Source: Limnephilus marmoratus
Lineage: Eukaryota > Arthropoda > Insecta > Trichoptera > Limnephilidae
Assembly: GCA_917880885.1 (NCBI GenBank)
Contig: OU862910.1
Location: 50,211,285 to 50,275,284 of the forward strand
DNA length: 64,000 nucleotides
Direction: 5' to 3'
Below, one piece after another: positions 10,158 to 20,962 of the stretch. Both the position numbers and the translations under genes were made by a program. The stretch's first letter is position 1. Each line of letters opens with the position of its first letter. The notes under the pieces were generated by a model. It was not told where the DNA came from and searched no databases. It saw only the letters and a list, made by a program, of their open reading frames with translations.

Positions 10158-10510
10158 TGTTGCATCCGAGACTGTCTCGAACTTACAGCCTCAAATGCAT
10201 CTGACGAAAAATGGACTGTAAAGGCAAAACCAAAACGAAAATGTTTCTGAAGTTGGATGATTGACTGTGTGGTAAATAATTGGAATGTAAGGACAAGGGA
10301 AACCAAAGGCACTTACCAAAATACGAAGGGCGAAACACCAAAAAACACAACTAGTTGATTGCAAAATGTCAGGCCATCTCACTGTACAGTGTTGAATGTT
10401 ATTGTGCCTTGTTTTGTTTCACCATGGTGACATTGGTTGGGGAGGGTAGGAAGGATAAAATGACATTCCGGTAGGAACTGTGCATACTGTCACTATTTCA
10501 AAATCAAACA
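10158..10510 (-). repeat. 5' LTR of the BEL/Pao element
   Basis: 353 bp with TG/CA ends, matching 4049-4401 at all but one position by eye. The promoter and polyadenylation signals of the element should lie here. The near identity implies a recent insertion. Confidence 0.95.
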
Positions 10511-13392
10511 GGTATACTAAGTTCCCTCTTGGAACCCTGTAAACATACCCCAGCCCCCGTTCCTTCCTTCATTTTGGACCTATCTGTGAACCAGATTAGT
10601 TCCTGTCTGGAGGTTGGACCTGGGGCCATGTCCCACTCCTCCCGGGTGGGGTACATCACATCAAACTGCTGTCTGAAGAAGTATTCGGCTTGTTTGCCGT
10701 CCTGCTTCATTCCAGCTGTCTGACTAATTGCCCTCAGTCTTGTTCCGATCTCCGTATGACTGTTTTTGGGCAACTCACCTATCCATTGACCTTTGCATTG
10801 TAACCTGTAGGCTGCCGCCATCGCCGCCCCCTCTATTTCTAAGTTTAGTGGGGGTAGATCTAGCAGCACTCCCATGGCTAGTATTGGAGTGGTTCGCATA
10901 GCTCCTGTGATTCCTCTGCATGCAAGTCCCTGTATGTGGTTGAGTGTGGCCCTCACTGTTTTCAGTGTTGTTCTCCTCCACCAGACCAAGGCTGCATGCA
11001 TGAGTCTTGGTTTTACAACGGCTGTGTACAGCCATCGCATCATTTTGGGTTTGAGTCCCCACGTTCTGCCGCTGATTCGCCTAGTTGCCCACATGAGAGC
11101 ACAGGCTTTTCTGCTTACAGTCTCCACCTGGTTTTTCCAGCTCAGTTTGGCATCTAAGATGACTCCGAGGTACTTAACCGTGTCAGAGGGTTCTACTTCC
11201 TTTCCGTAGAAGGTTGGATTGCTCCATCCCTCTAGTTTCCTTTTGCATGTAAAGATGACTAGTTCTGTCTTGTCTGGGTTGACCGACAGCCCTGTTTCTT
11301 CACACCATTCTTCCACTGTTGCCAGTGTTGATTGTATGAGGCCTCTGGTCGTGTCTGCATCCCAACACCTTATTATGGTTGCAATGTCATCCGCGTACCC
11401 TTGAGTATACAGGCCCTTGTTGTTGAGTTTCCTGATGAGGTTGTCCACTATCAGGCTCCACAGCAAGGGTGATAAAATCCCCCCCTGTGGACACCCTCGC
11501 GTCACCAATACTCTGAGTATCACCTCACCCCTTTTCATCGTAAGAATCCGACCTGAAAGCATGTTCTTCAGCCACCTTCTAGTGGTTTTGTCGAGTCCAT
11601 GTCTTTCTGCCGCTTCATCGATGGATTTAATAGTGGTGCAATTGAATGCTCCCTCTATGTCCAGGAAGAGTCCAACCGCTAGTTCCCCGGTTGCCTGCGC
11701 CTGCTCCAGTTTGTATACCAACCTGTGCAGTGCCGTGTCAACCGACTTACCTGGTTGATACGCAAATTGTAACTCATGGAGGGGATTTTCTCTCAGTGCC
11801 CCGTCTCTTATGTGCCTATCCATTAGCCTCTCCATTCTCTTTAGAAGAAAAGAGGTGAGGCTAATTGGACGGAATGCGCCTGGTTGGTCGTAGTCAGTTC
11901 TCCCTGGTTTAGGTATGAACACCACCCTTGTTTTCCTCCATGGTGTGGGGATGTATCCGAGGGCGCAGCACACCCTCAGGATCTTAGCTACCGGAAGCAA
12001 GATTGTATCTAGGCCCCTCTGAAGAAGTGCCGGAAAGATACCATCTTCTCCCGCGCTTTTAAAAGGGTCGAACCCTTCGATTGCCCATTTAACTTTGGAG
12101 GGAGTCACTATTTTAGCTGCAGTGTCCCAGTCCGTACCTTCCCGCATGACTCGGGCTGGTGGTGGCCCGGTGTCACCTGCTTCTAACTTTTTGTAGCCGG
12201 GAAAATGTTTCCCCAGCAGTTCCTCCAACTCCTCCTCGCAGTTATCGGTGAAGCTTCCATCAGCTTTCCGAAATGGGCCTTTAGCTGCCCCTGGGTCTTT
12301 AGCAAGGATTTTTTGAATTCTTGCCGCCTGCGGGATGGTTTCCACCTCCCCGCAGTACTTCTCCCAGGAGTTTGTTTTGGCTATCCGGATTGCTTCCTTG
12401 TACTCTTTCTGGTATTGCTTGTGAGCATCCCAGTTTCCAGATTTTTTGGCCCTATTGAAAGCTTGCCTTACTAGTTTCCGTAGCTCCTGCAGTTTCCTGC
12501 TCCACCACGGCGTTTTATCCCTGGTACTTGTCTTTAGAGGACAGCTATTTTCGAACGCCCCTATCATCGAGTCCCTCAGTATTTCTACTGCGTCCTCAAT
12601 TTCTTCAGGGCAGCCGTATTTCGCTGGGAATCTAGTCATTCCTATTTTTAGTTCCTCTGAATACCGAGTCCAGTCAGTTGCTTTTGGGTTCTTGTATGTG
12701 TCGGTCCCCGTTTTATTTGGCTCTCCCTCTAGTTCAAATACTATGTGCCGGTGATCCGACAGGGATGGTTCATCCGACACTCTCCATCTTGAGACTCCCA
12801 AGGTTCCTAGGGTCAGGTCTATCACCTCCTGTCTGTTACTTATAACAAAAGTAGGTTCCCTACCTCTATTGAGAATCTCAAGATTCACTGTCATCAGGTA
12901 TTCCAGGAGGTCCTGTCCTCGTTTGTTGATGTCCGTACTCCCCCACACAGTGTGGTGCGAGTTAGCATCTACTCCGAGTATCAGTTCCCTACCCTTCTCC
13001 CTGCAATCCTGGATGAGTCTCGTTATTTCCCTTGAGGGTGGTGGTTCCGCAGAGTCATAGGGCATGTATGCTGACGCCACCACTACTTCCCTGCTTCTTT
13101 GATCCAGCGTGACCTGTAGCTTCACAGCCACCAGGTCCCTGCTGCAGTGATCGGGGAGCAGTGTGCCTGCTATCCCTCTGATGAGAATGCAGGCCCGTGG
13201 TCTTTCCCCCGACTCCTTGTAGTAGAGTAGACCCTGGTCCATGTTTAGTCCTCTGACCTTCTCCCTGTAAGTCCAGGGTTCTTGAATCAGCACGACATCC
13301 ACACGGTCCCGGGTAACTCTCCTGTTGAGCATGGCAGCCGCTGCTGGGCTGCGATGTAAGTTTATTTAGATGAAATGTAAGTTTTTAGCCAT
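10511..13392 (-). pseudogene. Non-LTR retrotransposon ORF2, 5' part: endonuclease and reverse transcriptase
   Basis: The long open frame starts at ATG 13332 (942 aa). The same frame extends 20 codons up to ATG 13392-13390 through one TAA (13366-13368). An APE-type endonuclease occupies residues 1-220 with QEP (17-19), DAN (122-124) and SDH (192-194). Reverse transcriptase spans about 440-720 with LDIEGAFN and the catalytic YADD at 646-649. RNase H begins near 911 (WFTDRSKMKEG) and is cut by the BEL/Pao LTR at 10511. It resumes at 4048. Together with the DUF4780-like ORF1 upstream this is an I/LOA/R1-group LINE. Apart from the BEL insertion and the upstream TAA, ORF2 looks intact, so it is a fairly recent copy. 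Confidence 0.9.
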
Positions 13393-13418
13393 TTTTTTTT
13401 TTTTTTTTTTTTTTTTTC
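13393..13418 (-). repeat. 26-base homopolymer between ORF1 and ORF2
   Basis: A T26 tract at 13392-13417 (poly-A on the element's sense strand) directly precedes the upstream ATG of ORF2 and follows the ORF1 stop by a few bases. It may be an internal A-rich spacer, or the footprint of an old poly-A priming or recombination event. Confidence 0.7.
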
Positions 13419-13815
13419 CCTAGTCCTTACCCTTTACATCCTGTATCCGCTCCTCGGTGTTGGGTCCGCGCACCGTGAAGGTGGCCTTCCTTATACCGAC
13501 GTGCGCCGTCATTCCCATTCCCATACTTCGGCAGTTCATCTAACCCTACCACCTCCAGGTCGCAACCCTGCCATTTCCGTAAGGTCGGCACTATCTCCCT
13601 CAGCCATTTCTCTGACTCCTTGTCGGAGCAGGTCATTCTCAGGACGCCCTTCTGAATGAAGCACTCGTCGAATCCGGGTCTGAACTGTCCTTTTGGGATG
13701 CTCAGAATCAGATCGCCAGCACCTTCACTCACAAGGGCCTCCTGCTCCTTTGTAAACTCCTCCTCCCTGTTCCTATGGACTATAGCCACCCTAATTTTAT
13801 TGTCAGCGGCTTCCT
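13419..13815 (-). pseudogene. Non-LTR ORF1 fragment with DUF4780-like domain
   Basis: The sense-strand frame reads IRVAIVHRNREEEFTKEQ and continues to FDECFIQKGVLRMTCSDKE and SEKWLREIVPTL, then DLEVVGLDELPKY. This is the pattern of the DUF4780 domain found in ORF1 of several insect LINEs, thought to act in nucleic-acid binding. A frameshift near 13510-13530 moves the frame: a second frame from about 13525 carries ARVGIRKATFTVRGPNTEE and ends at a TAG just before the poly-A tract. The N-terminus is missing because the element is truncated at about 13810, where it joins the neighbouring element. Confidence 0.7.
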
Positions 13816-16316
13816 AATATATATATACCTAAGGAATCTATGCTGGACTTTTTCAATCGCTTGAATATGGATATTGTAATGTGGAGCCCAAATAGTAGAG
13901 TTATATTCTAAAATGCTTCTCACTAGCGTTATGTATAAAATGCGAATAGTATCAATGTTACAAAATTGTTTGGTTATTCTAATAATAAATCCTAAAATCT
14001 TCATTGCTCTATTAATAATATTAGTTATATGGCTAATAAATGTAAGTTTTGAGTTAAAAATAATACCTAGATCATTTATTGTTTCTACTGAGTTTAATAT
14101 AATTTTGTCAAGATTGTATTCATAAATGATCGGTTTTTTTATTTTATAAAATCTTATTTTTTGACATTTACTAATGTTAAGTGCCAGTTTATTGCATATA
14201 CACCAATTAAACAAGTTGTTTAAATTTTTTTGTAAAATTATGCAATCAGAAATATTTTTAATTTTTTTATATAATTTTAAACCATCAGCAAATAACAGGA
14301 TATCAACATCGGAAAAAACGTCTACAATGTCATTAATAAATAAAATAAACAGTATTGGTCCTAAATGGGAGCCCTGTGGCACACCACTAGTGGCAGAAAA
14401 GGCATCCGATATTACGTCATTTAACTTTACAAACAGTTGCCTATTTGTTAAATAACTCTCTACCCATTTAAGAAAGTTCCCGGTTATACCCATACTCCTT
14501 AATTTATTTATCAATATTTTATGACAAACTTTATCGAACGCCTTGCTGAAGTCAGTATATATCGAATCTACTTGACATTTATCTGCAAATGCATTCGCTA
14601 TAAAGTTTTCATATATCAGTAGATTTGTCAGAGTTGATCTATTCTTCATGAAACCGTGTTGAAACCTTGTTATAATCCCATTTAATTTAAAAATAATTTT
14701 AACCAAAATAATTTTTTCGAACAATTTTGGAATAGTTGACTGTATACACACAGGTCTATAGTTGCGTATATCGCATTTGTCACCTTTTTTTAAATATGGG
14801 TGTGATGTAACTATTTTTCCATGCAATTGGAAAATATCCCGATGACAATGACATATTAAAAATTAAATAGAGGGGATATGACAAGGCATGTATACAGTGT
14901 TTCAATAGAATTGGGGGTATTTTGTCAGGACCCGAACTTTTTTTTACATCTAATTTGTTAATATGGGTTTTAATTTCATTTATATCTATGTGAATGTTAG
15001 AAATTTGTAAATTGATGTTAGATGAAAAAAAAGGAATTTCACTATTATCAATTGTGTTGTCATATACATCTTTAAAAAATGAAGCAAATAAATTAACAAT
15101 AGTTTCTGCATTATTTCCATTTATGCCGTTATAAAACATGCTAGCAGGTATATCTATTTCATTTCTTTTTAATGACTTTGAGTACTTCCATAAAGTGTTG
15201 ATGTCGTTATTTGCAATTGAATTTTCCACATTATTTAAGTATTCTTTGTAACAATGTTTAGAAAGATCGTGACATTGGCGGCGAATTGAATTGAATTGAA
15301 TATAATCTTTAATTGATTTAGAATTTTTGTACTTTTTATGTATTTTCTTCTTCAATAGAATCAAGTCAATTAAATCTTTATTGAACCACTGAGGGAAAAC
15401 ATTATTTTTACATTTAATGTAAGGCACACTTTTTTCTATGATATTGTGAATTATTTTATAGAATACGTTGATATTTTCGTTAATATTTTATTGTTTTAAA
15501 AAAGTTCAATCAGTAGCATTTAAGCATTCATTAATATGATTAAAATCAGCTTTATTAAAATTGTGAAGTGATTTTTTGCACTGTAGACTTGGTATTTTAT
15601 TTAGTGATACGCTAATATTTAATGGAGGATGATAGTTATCTACAGGTAATATTATTTCACTTGATTTTACTACAGTTACTGAAGTATCACTTGAAAATAC
15701 CAAGTCCAGTATTTTGTTATTACAATTTTCAATTTTATTTAATTGTGTTAGATTTATAAAATTTGACATGCTTATAACTTCTTTGTTTATAGTTGACAAG
15801 CCAGCGTTTTCTATACCTGTCAATTCCATAAAGTTTAGATTCCAAATGATGTTCGGAAGATTAAAATCGCCAGTAATAATTATTTTTACTTTTGGATATT
15901 TTAATTGTAAAATTTCAATATCTTCAAAATGCTTTGTATAAATACTAATATCTGATTTAGGCGGAATGTGCACATTACCCAATAAAATTCTGTTTTTACC
16001 TGTATTAATCATAACAAATAATTGCTCTATTTCAACGTTTTTTGTATTTAACTGTCTGGAGACAATATTTTTCGCTACTGCAATCAGAACTCCACCACCT
16101 CTTCTTTTATTGTTTTTAATGTCATCGTTTGTAGATTGATTTCTATCCCGGCGGAAAACGTTGTATCTTGACATTCCTAGTTCTGCAGTGTGAATATCCG
16201 GATTTAACCAAGTTTCTGTGAAAATCAACACATCAAATATTGAAGTAGTTATTTCTAGTCTGAGAGTGTCCAGTTTAGTTCGAATTCCTCTGACGTTTTG
16301 ATAATATAGGTAACAT
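13797..16316 (-). pseudogene. Second LINE (CR1/Jockey-like), ORF2 endonuclease and RT, broken
   Basis: The frame begins about 16316 (YYQNVRGIRTKLD) and gives an endonuclease with FTETWL, GNVHIPP, ITGDFNLPN and a degenerate VDNYHPPL in place of SDH. It breaks at about 15506. It resumes at 15427-14780 with an RT N-terminal segment (KKSSGPDKIPPILLKH). A frameshift at the T7 run 14785-14791 switches to the frame 14826-13797, which contains NYRPVCIQS, FSKAFDKVCH and GVPQGSHLGP. The catalytic box reads FADG instead of FADD. The sequence ends at about 13797 in a (TA)n stretch against the other LINE. The C-terminal part of RT is absent. At least two frame breaks and a damaged active site make it dead. 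Confidence 0.85.
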
Positions 16317-16585
16317 TGATTTAGTTTATTGTGTAGTTTTTTGGTGTATGCTGTTGAACGATTTTCGGAATAGAATGAACATATTTTTTCGTGAGATTTG
16401 TTTCACCGCTATTTTTCCGTTGTTCTAATTCTATTATCAGATTCTTCATGTGATTTCGTTGAGTTATTGTCAAGTCCGGTTTTATCTTTATTCCATCGGT
16501 AATTTTAAATTTATTCCGAAGAATGTATTTTACTTGGAAAGAATCTTCAAATTCCACTTTAATTGGTCTGATGACTCCAGGTTTT

Positions 16586-17651
16586 GGAATAATTTCGGTT
16601 TACGGAAGGTCTTCCAAAATAATTTTTTTTTATTTTTTTATACTAATTATGGGCCGGAAAATCCAAAACTGAAAGAATTTTTTTTCGGAAAGCAATATTA
16701 ACAAAGTTACACGACTTTAAAATTTTCTATAGGCACACATGAAAATCGACATATTGGAAGTATTATGACAGTTTAAAGTCATAGATAAACTAGAAAAATG
16801 TTTTACCACACAAAATTAAATGTTACCATGCAATAATATCATCAAACATACCTTATAAATCGACGAAGTATGAAAATTCGTAGTCTTAAAAATGCGTAAC
16901 CTAACCTAACGCTAGGTTTGTGTAACATGGTTTGTGCCCCTTTATACCGCCTGCTCGCGTCCCTAACCTAACCTAACCTAACCTAACCTAACGCTAGGTT
17001 TGTGTAACATGGTTTGTGCCCCTTTATACCGCCTGCTCGCGTCACGGCAAAAAAAAAACATCCCTGTTTTCAAGTAGTTTAGCGGCTACGCTAGGTTTGT
17101 GTAACATGGTTTGTGCCCCTTTATACCGCCTGCTCGCGTCACGGCAAAAAACATCCCTGTTTTCAAGTAGTTTAGCGGCTACGCTAGGTTTGTGTAACAT
17201 GGTTTGTGCCCCTTAATACCGCCTGCTCGCGTCAATTTTAAAAAACAGCCTACGTTTTCAAGTAGTTTAACGGCTACGCTAGGTTTGTGTCACATGGTTT
17301 GTGCCCCTTTATACCGCCTGCTCGCGTCAATTTAAAAAAATATCCCTGTTTTCAAGTAGTTTAGCGTTTACGCCAAAAGTGAGTAAAATTTATAAAAAAT
17401 AATTACTTAAGTTAGTTATTGATATGGCAACACTTAATTTTATGTGGCTGTTTCTATGACTTTAAACTGTCATAATACTTCCAATATGTCGATTTTCATG
17501 TATGCGTATAGAAAATTTTAAAGTCGTGTAACTTTGTTAATATTGCTTTCCGAAAAAAAATTCTTTCGGATTCGGATTCTCCAGCCAATAGTTAGTATAA
17601 AAAAAAAAAGTTTTATTATTTTGGAAGACCTTCCGTAAACCGAAATTAAGC
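16586..17651. mobile_element. Long-TIR, Mutator-like non-autonomous element (1066 bp)
   Basis: The ends are inverted repeats of about 200 bp (16586-16790 and 17455-17651), sharing TAATTTCGGTTTACGGAAGG and cgacatattggaagtattatgac. Flanking 9-bp direct repeats CCAGGTTTT (16577-16585 and 17652-17660) are a target duplication. Long TIRs plus a 9-bp duplication fit Mutator-like elements. The inside is a tandem array with no transposase. The insertion splits a LINE ORF1. Confidence 0.85.
16899..17375 (+). repeat. Tandem array of ~82-96-bp units with (CCTAA)n
   Basis: Five units start with cgctaggtttgtgtaacatgg (about 16910, 16992, 17090, 17182 and 17276) and contain ccgcctgctcgcgtc and catccctgttttcaagtag. 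The first two units carry runs of cctaa, the longest seven copies at about 16963-16993. A diverged form of the same unit lies at 39590-39735 inside another long-TIR element. Confidence 0.85.
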
Positions 17652-18085
17652 CCAGGTTTTTTAGCACCAAGTCTGTATATTTTTAGATTTTGTGTTGGTA
17701 TGTCATTAATTTTTTTGATAGTGGATATTATTATTTTTGAGTCATTTGTCAAATTTTCTTCTTGAGACAATTCACTTTCCGGTACGTTTAGAAAGATTGC
17801 ATTTTTCGATTTTTCCTTCCTTTCTTCCAATTCCATTATGGTTTCACAAAGGTCTGGAATTTTTTGAGTCGGTTGATTTTGAGATAAGTTTTTGTAAACG
17901 GCGAGTTCACCTTCCAACTTCGCCATTATAGCCGCCATATGAGAAATTGAAGCCATGATGTTGTTGGACTCCGGAATTATTTTTGCAATCTGCTCTTTGT
18001 TAAATTTATTATTAGGGTTCATCATGACAGTTGTTAATTTGTCAACTGCTTCCTTTGCAATTGTGACGAAATTAATGGATTCCAT

Positions 18086-19112
18086 ATTAATTTAGATATC
18101 TGAAACTTTTCGTTAATATTTTTGAACCGCACAGTGCAACACCCCTGATTTATATTGGAATAGGTACTGCACAGGTAAGGTTTAATATAGGTACCTGCCG
18201 CAGAGTTCACACTGTATTATTGGCACATTTATGATTAATTTCGCCTTTTGCTTTAAGCAATATTCAAGAATATAATTTTAATAATAAAATTGATATTTCA
18301 CACTGTAATATGTAGTATGTTTACGTAATTTTAAACAGCACTTTCTTTAACCTATACTGGTAACTGTTTTAAGCCACTATTATTAGTATAAACACTATTT
18401 AATAATATTATTATGAAGAGGTTAAGGGATACGTGTACTCACTTTGACAGTTGTTATTGTTAAAATGGATGGCTATTGCAGGTCGTATTTCTACTCCCTG
18501 AGCGATGGGTTCGCCACACTCCCTACGCTAGGTCCTCTTACTGGAGGCGAGGGTTTTTCTGTAGGGGTTTTCCTTCCCTTAGCTGGGAGGTTCCGGTTTT
18601 ATGGCGCCAGAGTTTCGCCATTCGCCCCCTCTCTGTCGGCTATGACCGGAGATCACATTGCCCAGGGGTCGCGGGGCCATGATGACCGCTCGTGGACGCC
18701 AGAGAGTTGGACTTGTTGGTAGTGCTGCTGACGCGGCTATGTCGTTTGTGGTATTTTTTTTTTTCGAGGCACACACCATCCAGCGTGATGTGTCCCCCCA
18801 CAACCTACCAACCATTCGACCCCCAATCATAATTAATTGATTCATCTCGATTCAATCGTGTATAATTGATTCACTCTGTTATTCTGACTCTTGACATGGG
18901 GTTATGTCAAGAGTCAGAATAATTGAGAGTATATACGCGACGATATACAAAATTTTTAAATTTGATAAGATAGTTTTGTAAATAATAGTAATAAATATAT
19001 ATATTATACTTACAAATATGAGTATGATGTGAATATTAAGAAGCTAGGAGTGTGTGCTGAGACAGAATTGTGTGGCGGTCTGTCCTCTCTATCTACTTCT
19101 GTAGAGAAATGA
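18086..19112. other. LINE leader and unassigned sequence
   Basis: 18086-18440 is probably the 5' UTR of the CR1/Jockey-like LINE. 18440-18840 is more G/C-rich, with overlapping open frames on both strands but no recognisable motif. It ends near repeated ttgattca(t/c)tc phrases. A perfect hairpin lies at 18879-18922. I see no gene here. Confidence 0.35.
18879..18922. repeat. Perfect 19-bp inverted repeat with 6-base loop
   Basis: TTATTCTGACTCTTGACAT (18879-18897) and its exact complement (18904-18922) are separated by gggGTT. It could be a hairpin or a remnant of short TIRs brought together. Confidence 0.9.
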
Positions 19113-19116
19113 CACT

Positions 19117-19579
19117 ATGGTTAGTTTTTATATGTATAATATATTATATGCAGGGTGTCCGGTGGTAAAGTGCATTAACTTCGGGAGGTGATTCTACATG
19201 ATAGTACAAGTAAAAAAGATAAATAACTTTTTTCGAAATTCCAACTTTTAGGGATAGTTTTGAGGTAGAAAGATAAAATTAGTCCGGCGTGTACGGCCAG
19301 ATTTATTACTTTCCGCTGTTACGATACGGGCCAATCACAATCGAGTCATGGTTAGTTTTTATATGTATAATATATTATATGCAGGGTGTCCGGTGGTAAA
19401 GTGCATTAACTTCGGGAGGTGATTCTACATGATAGTACAAGTAAAAAAGATAAATAACTTTTTTCGAAATTCCAACTTTTAGGGATAGTTTTGAGGTAAA
19501 AAGATAAAATTAGTCCGGCGTGTACGGCCAGATTTATTACTTTCCGCTGTTACGATATGGGCCAATCACAATCGAGTCA
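19117..19579 (+). repeat. 231-bp direct duplication
   Basis: 19117-19347 and 19348-19578 are nearly identical (a few substitutions, for example gtagaaag/gtaaaaag and atacggg/atatggg). They include the left end of the MITE at 19151-19755, so that end is present twice in tandem. Confidence 0.95.
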
Positions 19580-19755
19580 GGCGTCCGGTAGGCTCTCAGC
19601 AAGTAAGATCGTACCTCACACTAAGGATTTTAAGTAGGTACGTCTTTTTGTATGGGAAAAAAAATAATTTTGGAAAAAGTTGTTAACCTTTTTTACTCCT
19701 ACCGTTAGTAGAATCACCTCCCGAAGTTAATGCACTTTACCCCCGGACAACCTGG
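19151..19755. mobile_element. MITE with ~46-bp TIRs (CAGGGTGTCCGG type)
   Basis: The left end CAGGGTGTCCGGTGGTAAAG (at 19151 and again at 19382) is inverted relative to ctttacccccggacaacctgg at 19735-19755. The similarity extends through ttcgggaggtgattctac. It resembles the MITE at 41386-41769 (CAAGGTGTCCGG). No transposase is present, and no clear target duplication because the left end is duplicated. Confidence 0.75.
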
Positions 19756-19759
19756 ATAA

Positions 19760-20937
19760 GAGGTCGTCCATTAATCTCGTGATGTCATTTAGCAACTTTT
19801 TAACCCCCCCCCCCTGGTGATATGTGGTGAGGTTTTAGACTACCCCCCCCCCCCCTACCCAAAATCACATGCATTTTTTTAGTGCAAAGTATATTGAAAT
19901 TTTCTGAATATTATCTTTTTTTTTTACATAACTCAACACAGGAGGCCCTGAGAAAAATAATTTCCCTCAGGGCCTATGTCATCTGGGATGCTGTGTGGAG
20001 GGTCTTTTTGAGGAGAGGAAGGAATGAACATTGGTCTTGAAGAGACCCATGTTGTAGGAAGGAGGAAACACACAGGCCGGCAAATCATTCCACAGCCGAG
20101 CTGTTGAACACAAGAACGAGTCGAAGAAACGACCCGTTCTCATGTGACAAATGTCAACCGTGTACAAATGTTGGGCACGCGTTTGGTGTGTTTCCCGACT
20201 ATGCACCGGTGCCGAAGGGATCAATGACGCTAGTTCCTCGGAGCATCTTCCATTGTAATACCGGTAGAACAAGGATAGCATTCCCACCCGACGCATGTGC
20301 TCTAAAGATTGCAATCCGTCTGTTAAGATGGAAGTATCTATTAAGCAGACCGCCCGTTTCTGAACAGAGTTGAGGGTATTTTTCAGGTATTTTGGAGCTC
20401 CAGACCAGAGGTAGCTGCGAAATTCAACCGTGGGGCACATTTGTGATTTGTACAGGGTTAGCAGTTGTGTACTATTAAAGTATCTGCGGGCCCTGTACAG
20501 TACGCCCAGTTTTTGGGAGGCTAACTTTACTCTAGCTTCGATGGAGCCCCCATACCTGAGCTGGTCACTTAGGGTTACACCAAGCATATCAATGGAGGGC
20601 CTGTTCGGAAGATTGCTACCGTTGAAAGATACTAGATTTTCATTTCAATCCCTTTTAGACGTAATCAGACAAGATTGGGTCTTTGAAACATTAAATTCAT
20701 CTTTAAATACAGGTACAATGTGATTAAATTTTGTGAAATTAAGCATCGTGATAAAAATTTCCAGAGGGACATTAAGTTTGCAGGTTGTTTTTGACTGGCA
20801 TTTGGTTTAGAAGTCATGCGTTCAACGAAAAATAAATGCACGTGATATCTCTTTATATCCCCCCCCTCGTGATATTTTGTGGTTTTTTCCAAACCCTCCC
20901 CCCCCTTTCGAGCCTCACGTGATTAATGGACGACCCC
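19760..20937. mobile_element. PIF/Harbinger-like MITE (family C) with a nested CR1 end
   Basis: The termini GAGGTCGTCCATTAATCTCG and its inverted partner (cgtgattaatggacgacccc) are flanked by TAA at 19757-19759 and 20938-20940. This is the TWA 3-bp duplication typical of PIF/Harbinger. Each arm carries a poly-C tract and a gtgatat motif. A CR1 LINE 3' end (about 19913-20690) is inserted inside. The right end lies 25 bp before the splice acceptor of zinc-finger gene 1. Confidence 0.8.
19913..20690 (-). pseudogene. CR1-clade LINE 3' end: RT C-terminus, 3' UTR hairpin, poly-A
   Basis: The minus-strand frame from about 20680 to 19979 has the CR1 ORF2 tail pattern: MLGVTLSDQLRYGGSIEARV, SQKLGVLYRARRYF, LSLFYRYYNGRCSEEL and TARLWNDLPACVFP. 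The stop is followed by a 3' UTR that contains GGCCCTGAG paired with CTCAGGGCC (19944-19974) and ends in a poly-A run at about 19915-19925. It is 5' truncated, as usual for LINE insertions. The same 3' tail terminates the SINE2 repeats in this window. Confidence 0.85.
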
Positions 20938-20962
20938 TAATATGGTTTTCACTTAATTTCAG

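Larger units (their letters stand above)
4049..10510 (-). mobile_element. BEL/Pao LTR retrotransposon, complete with TSD
   Basis: Full-length 6.46-kb element on the minus strand. The 353-bp LTRs at 10158-10510 (5') and 4049-4401 (3') begin TG and end CA on the minus strand. By eye they differ at one position (4092 versus 10201 region, gcaact/gcatct). The 5-bp target duplication GGTAT is at 4044-4048 and 10511-10515. A primer-binding site and polypurine tract are present, with one long gag-pol ORF between. The insertion lies in the RNase H domain of a non-LTR ORF2 in the same orientation. No env-like ORF is present. Confidence 0.95.
16317..18085 (-). pseudogene. ORF1 of the CR1/Jockey-like LINE, split by a TIR element
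   Basis: ORF1 starts at 18085 (MESINFVTIAKEAVDKLTT) and encodes a helical, probably coiled-coil N-terminus followed by a charged region ending in RLGAKKPG. At 17661 it is interrupted by a 1066-bp insertion. The frame resumes at 16576 and continues (VEFEDSFQVKYILRNKFKI, IIELEQRKNSGETNL) to a stop near 16321, next to the start of ORF2. ORF1 proteins of this group bind element RNA; no zinc knuckle is visible here. The gene was open across the junction before the insertion, as the 9-bp duplication and the continuing frame show. Confidence 0.7.

Noticed and set aside
16950..17380. CRISPR-like array because of regular ~90-bp units
   Set aside because: Units are full-length tandem repeats without unique spacers, inside a eukaryotic TIR element.
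18579..18845. 88-codon minus-strand ORF in the G/C-richer patch
   Set aside because: Low-complexity, no domain, and open on the other strand too.
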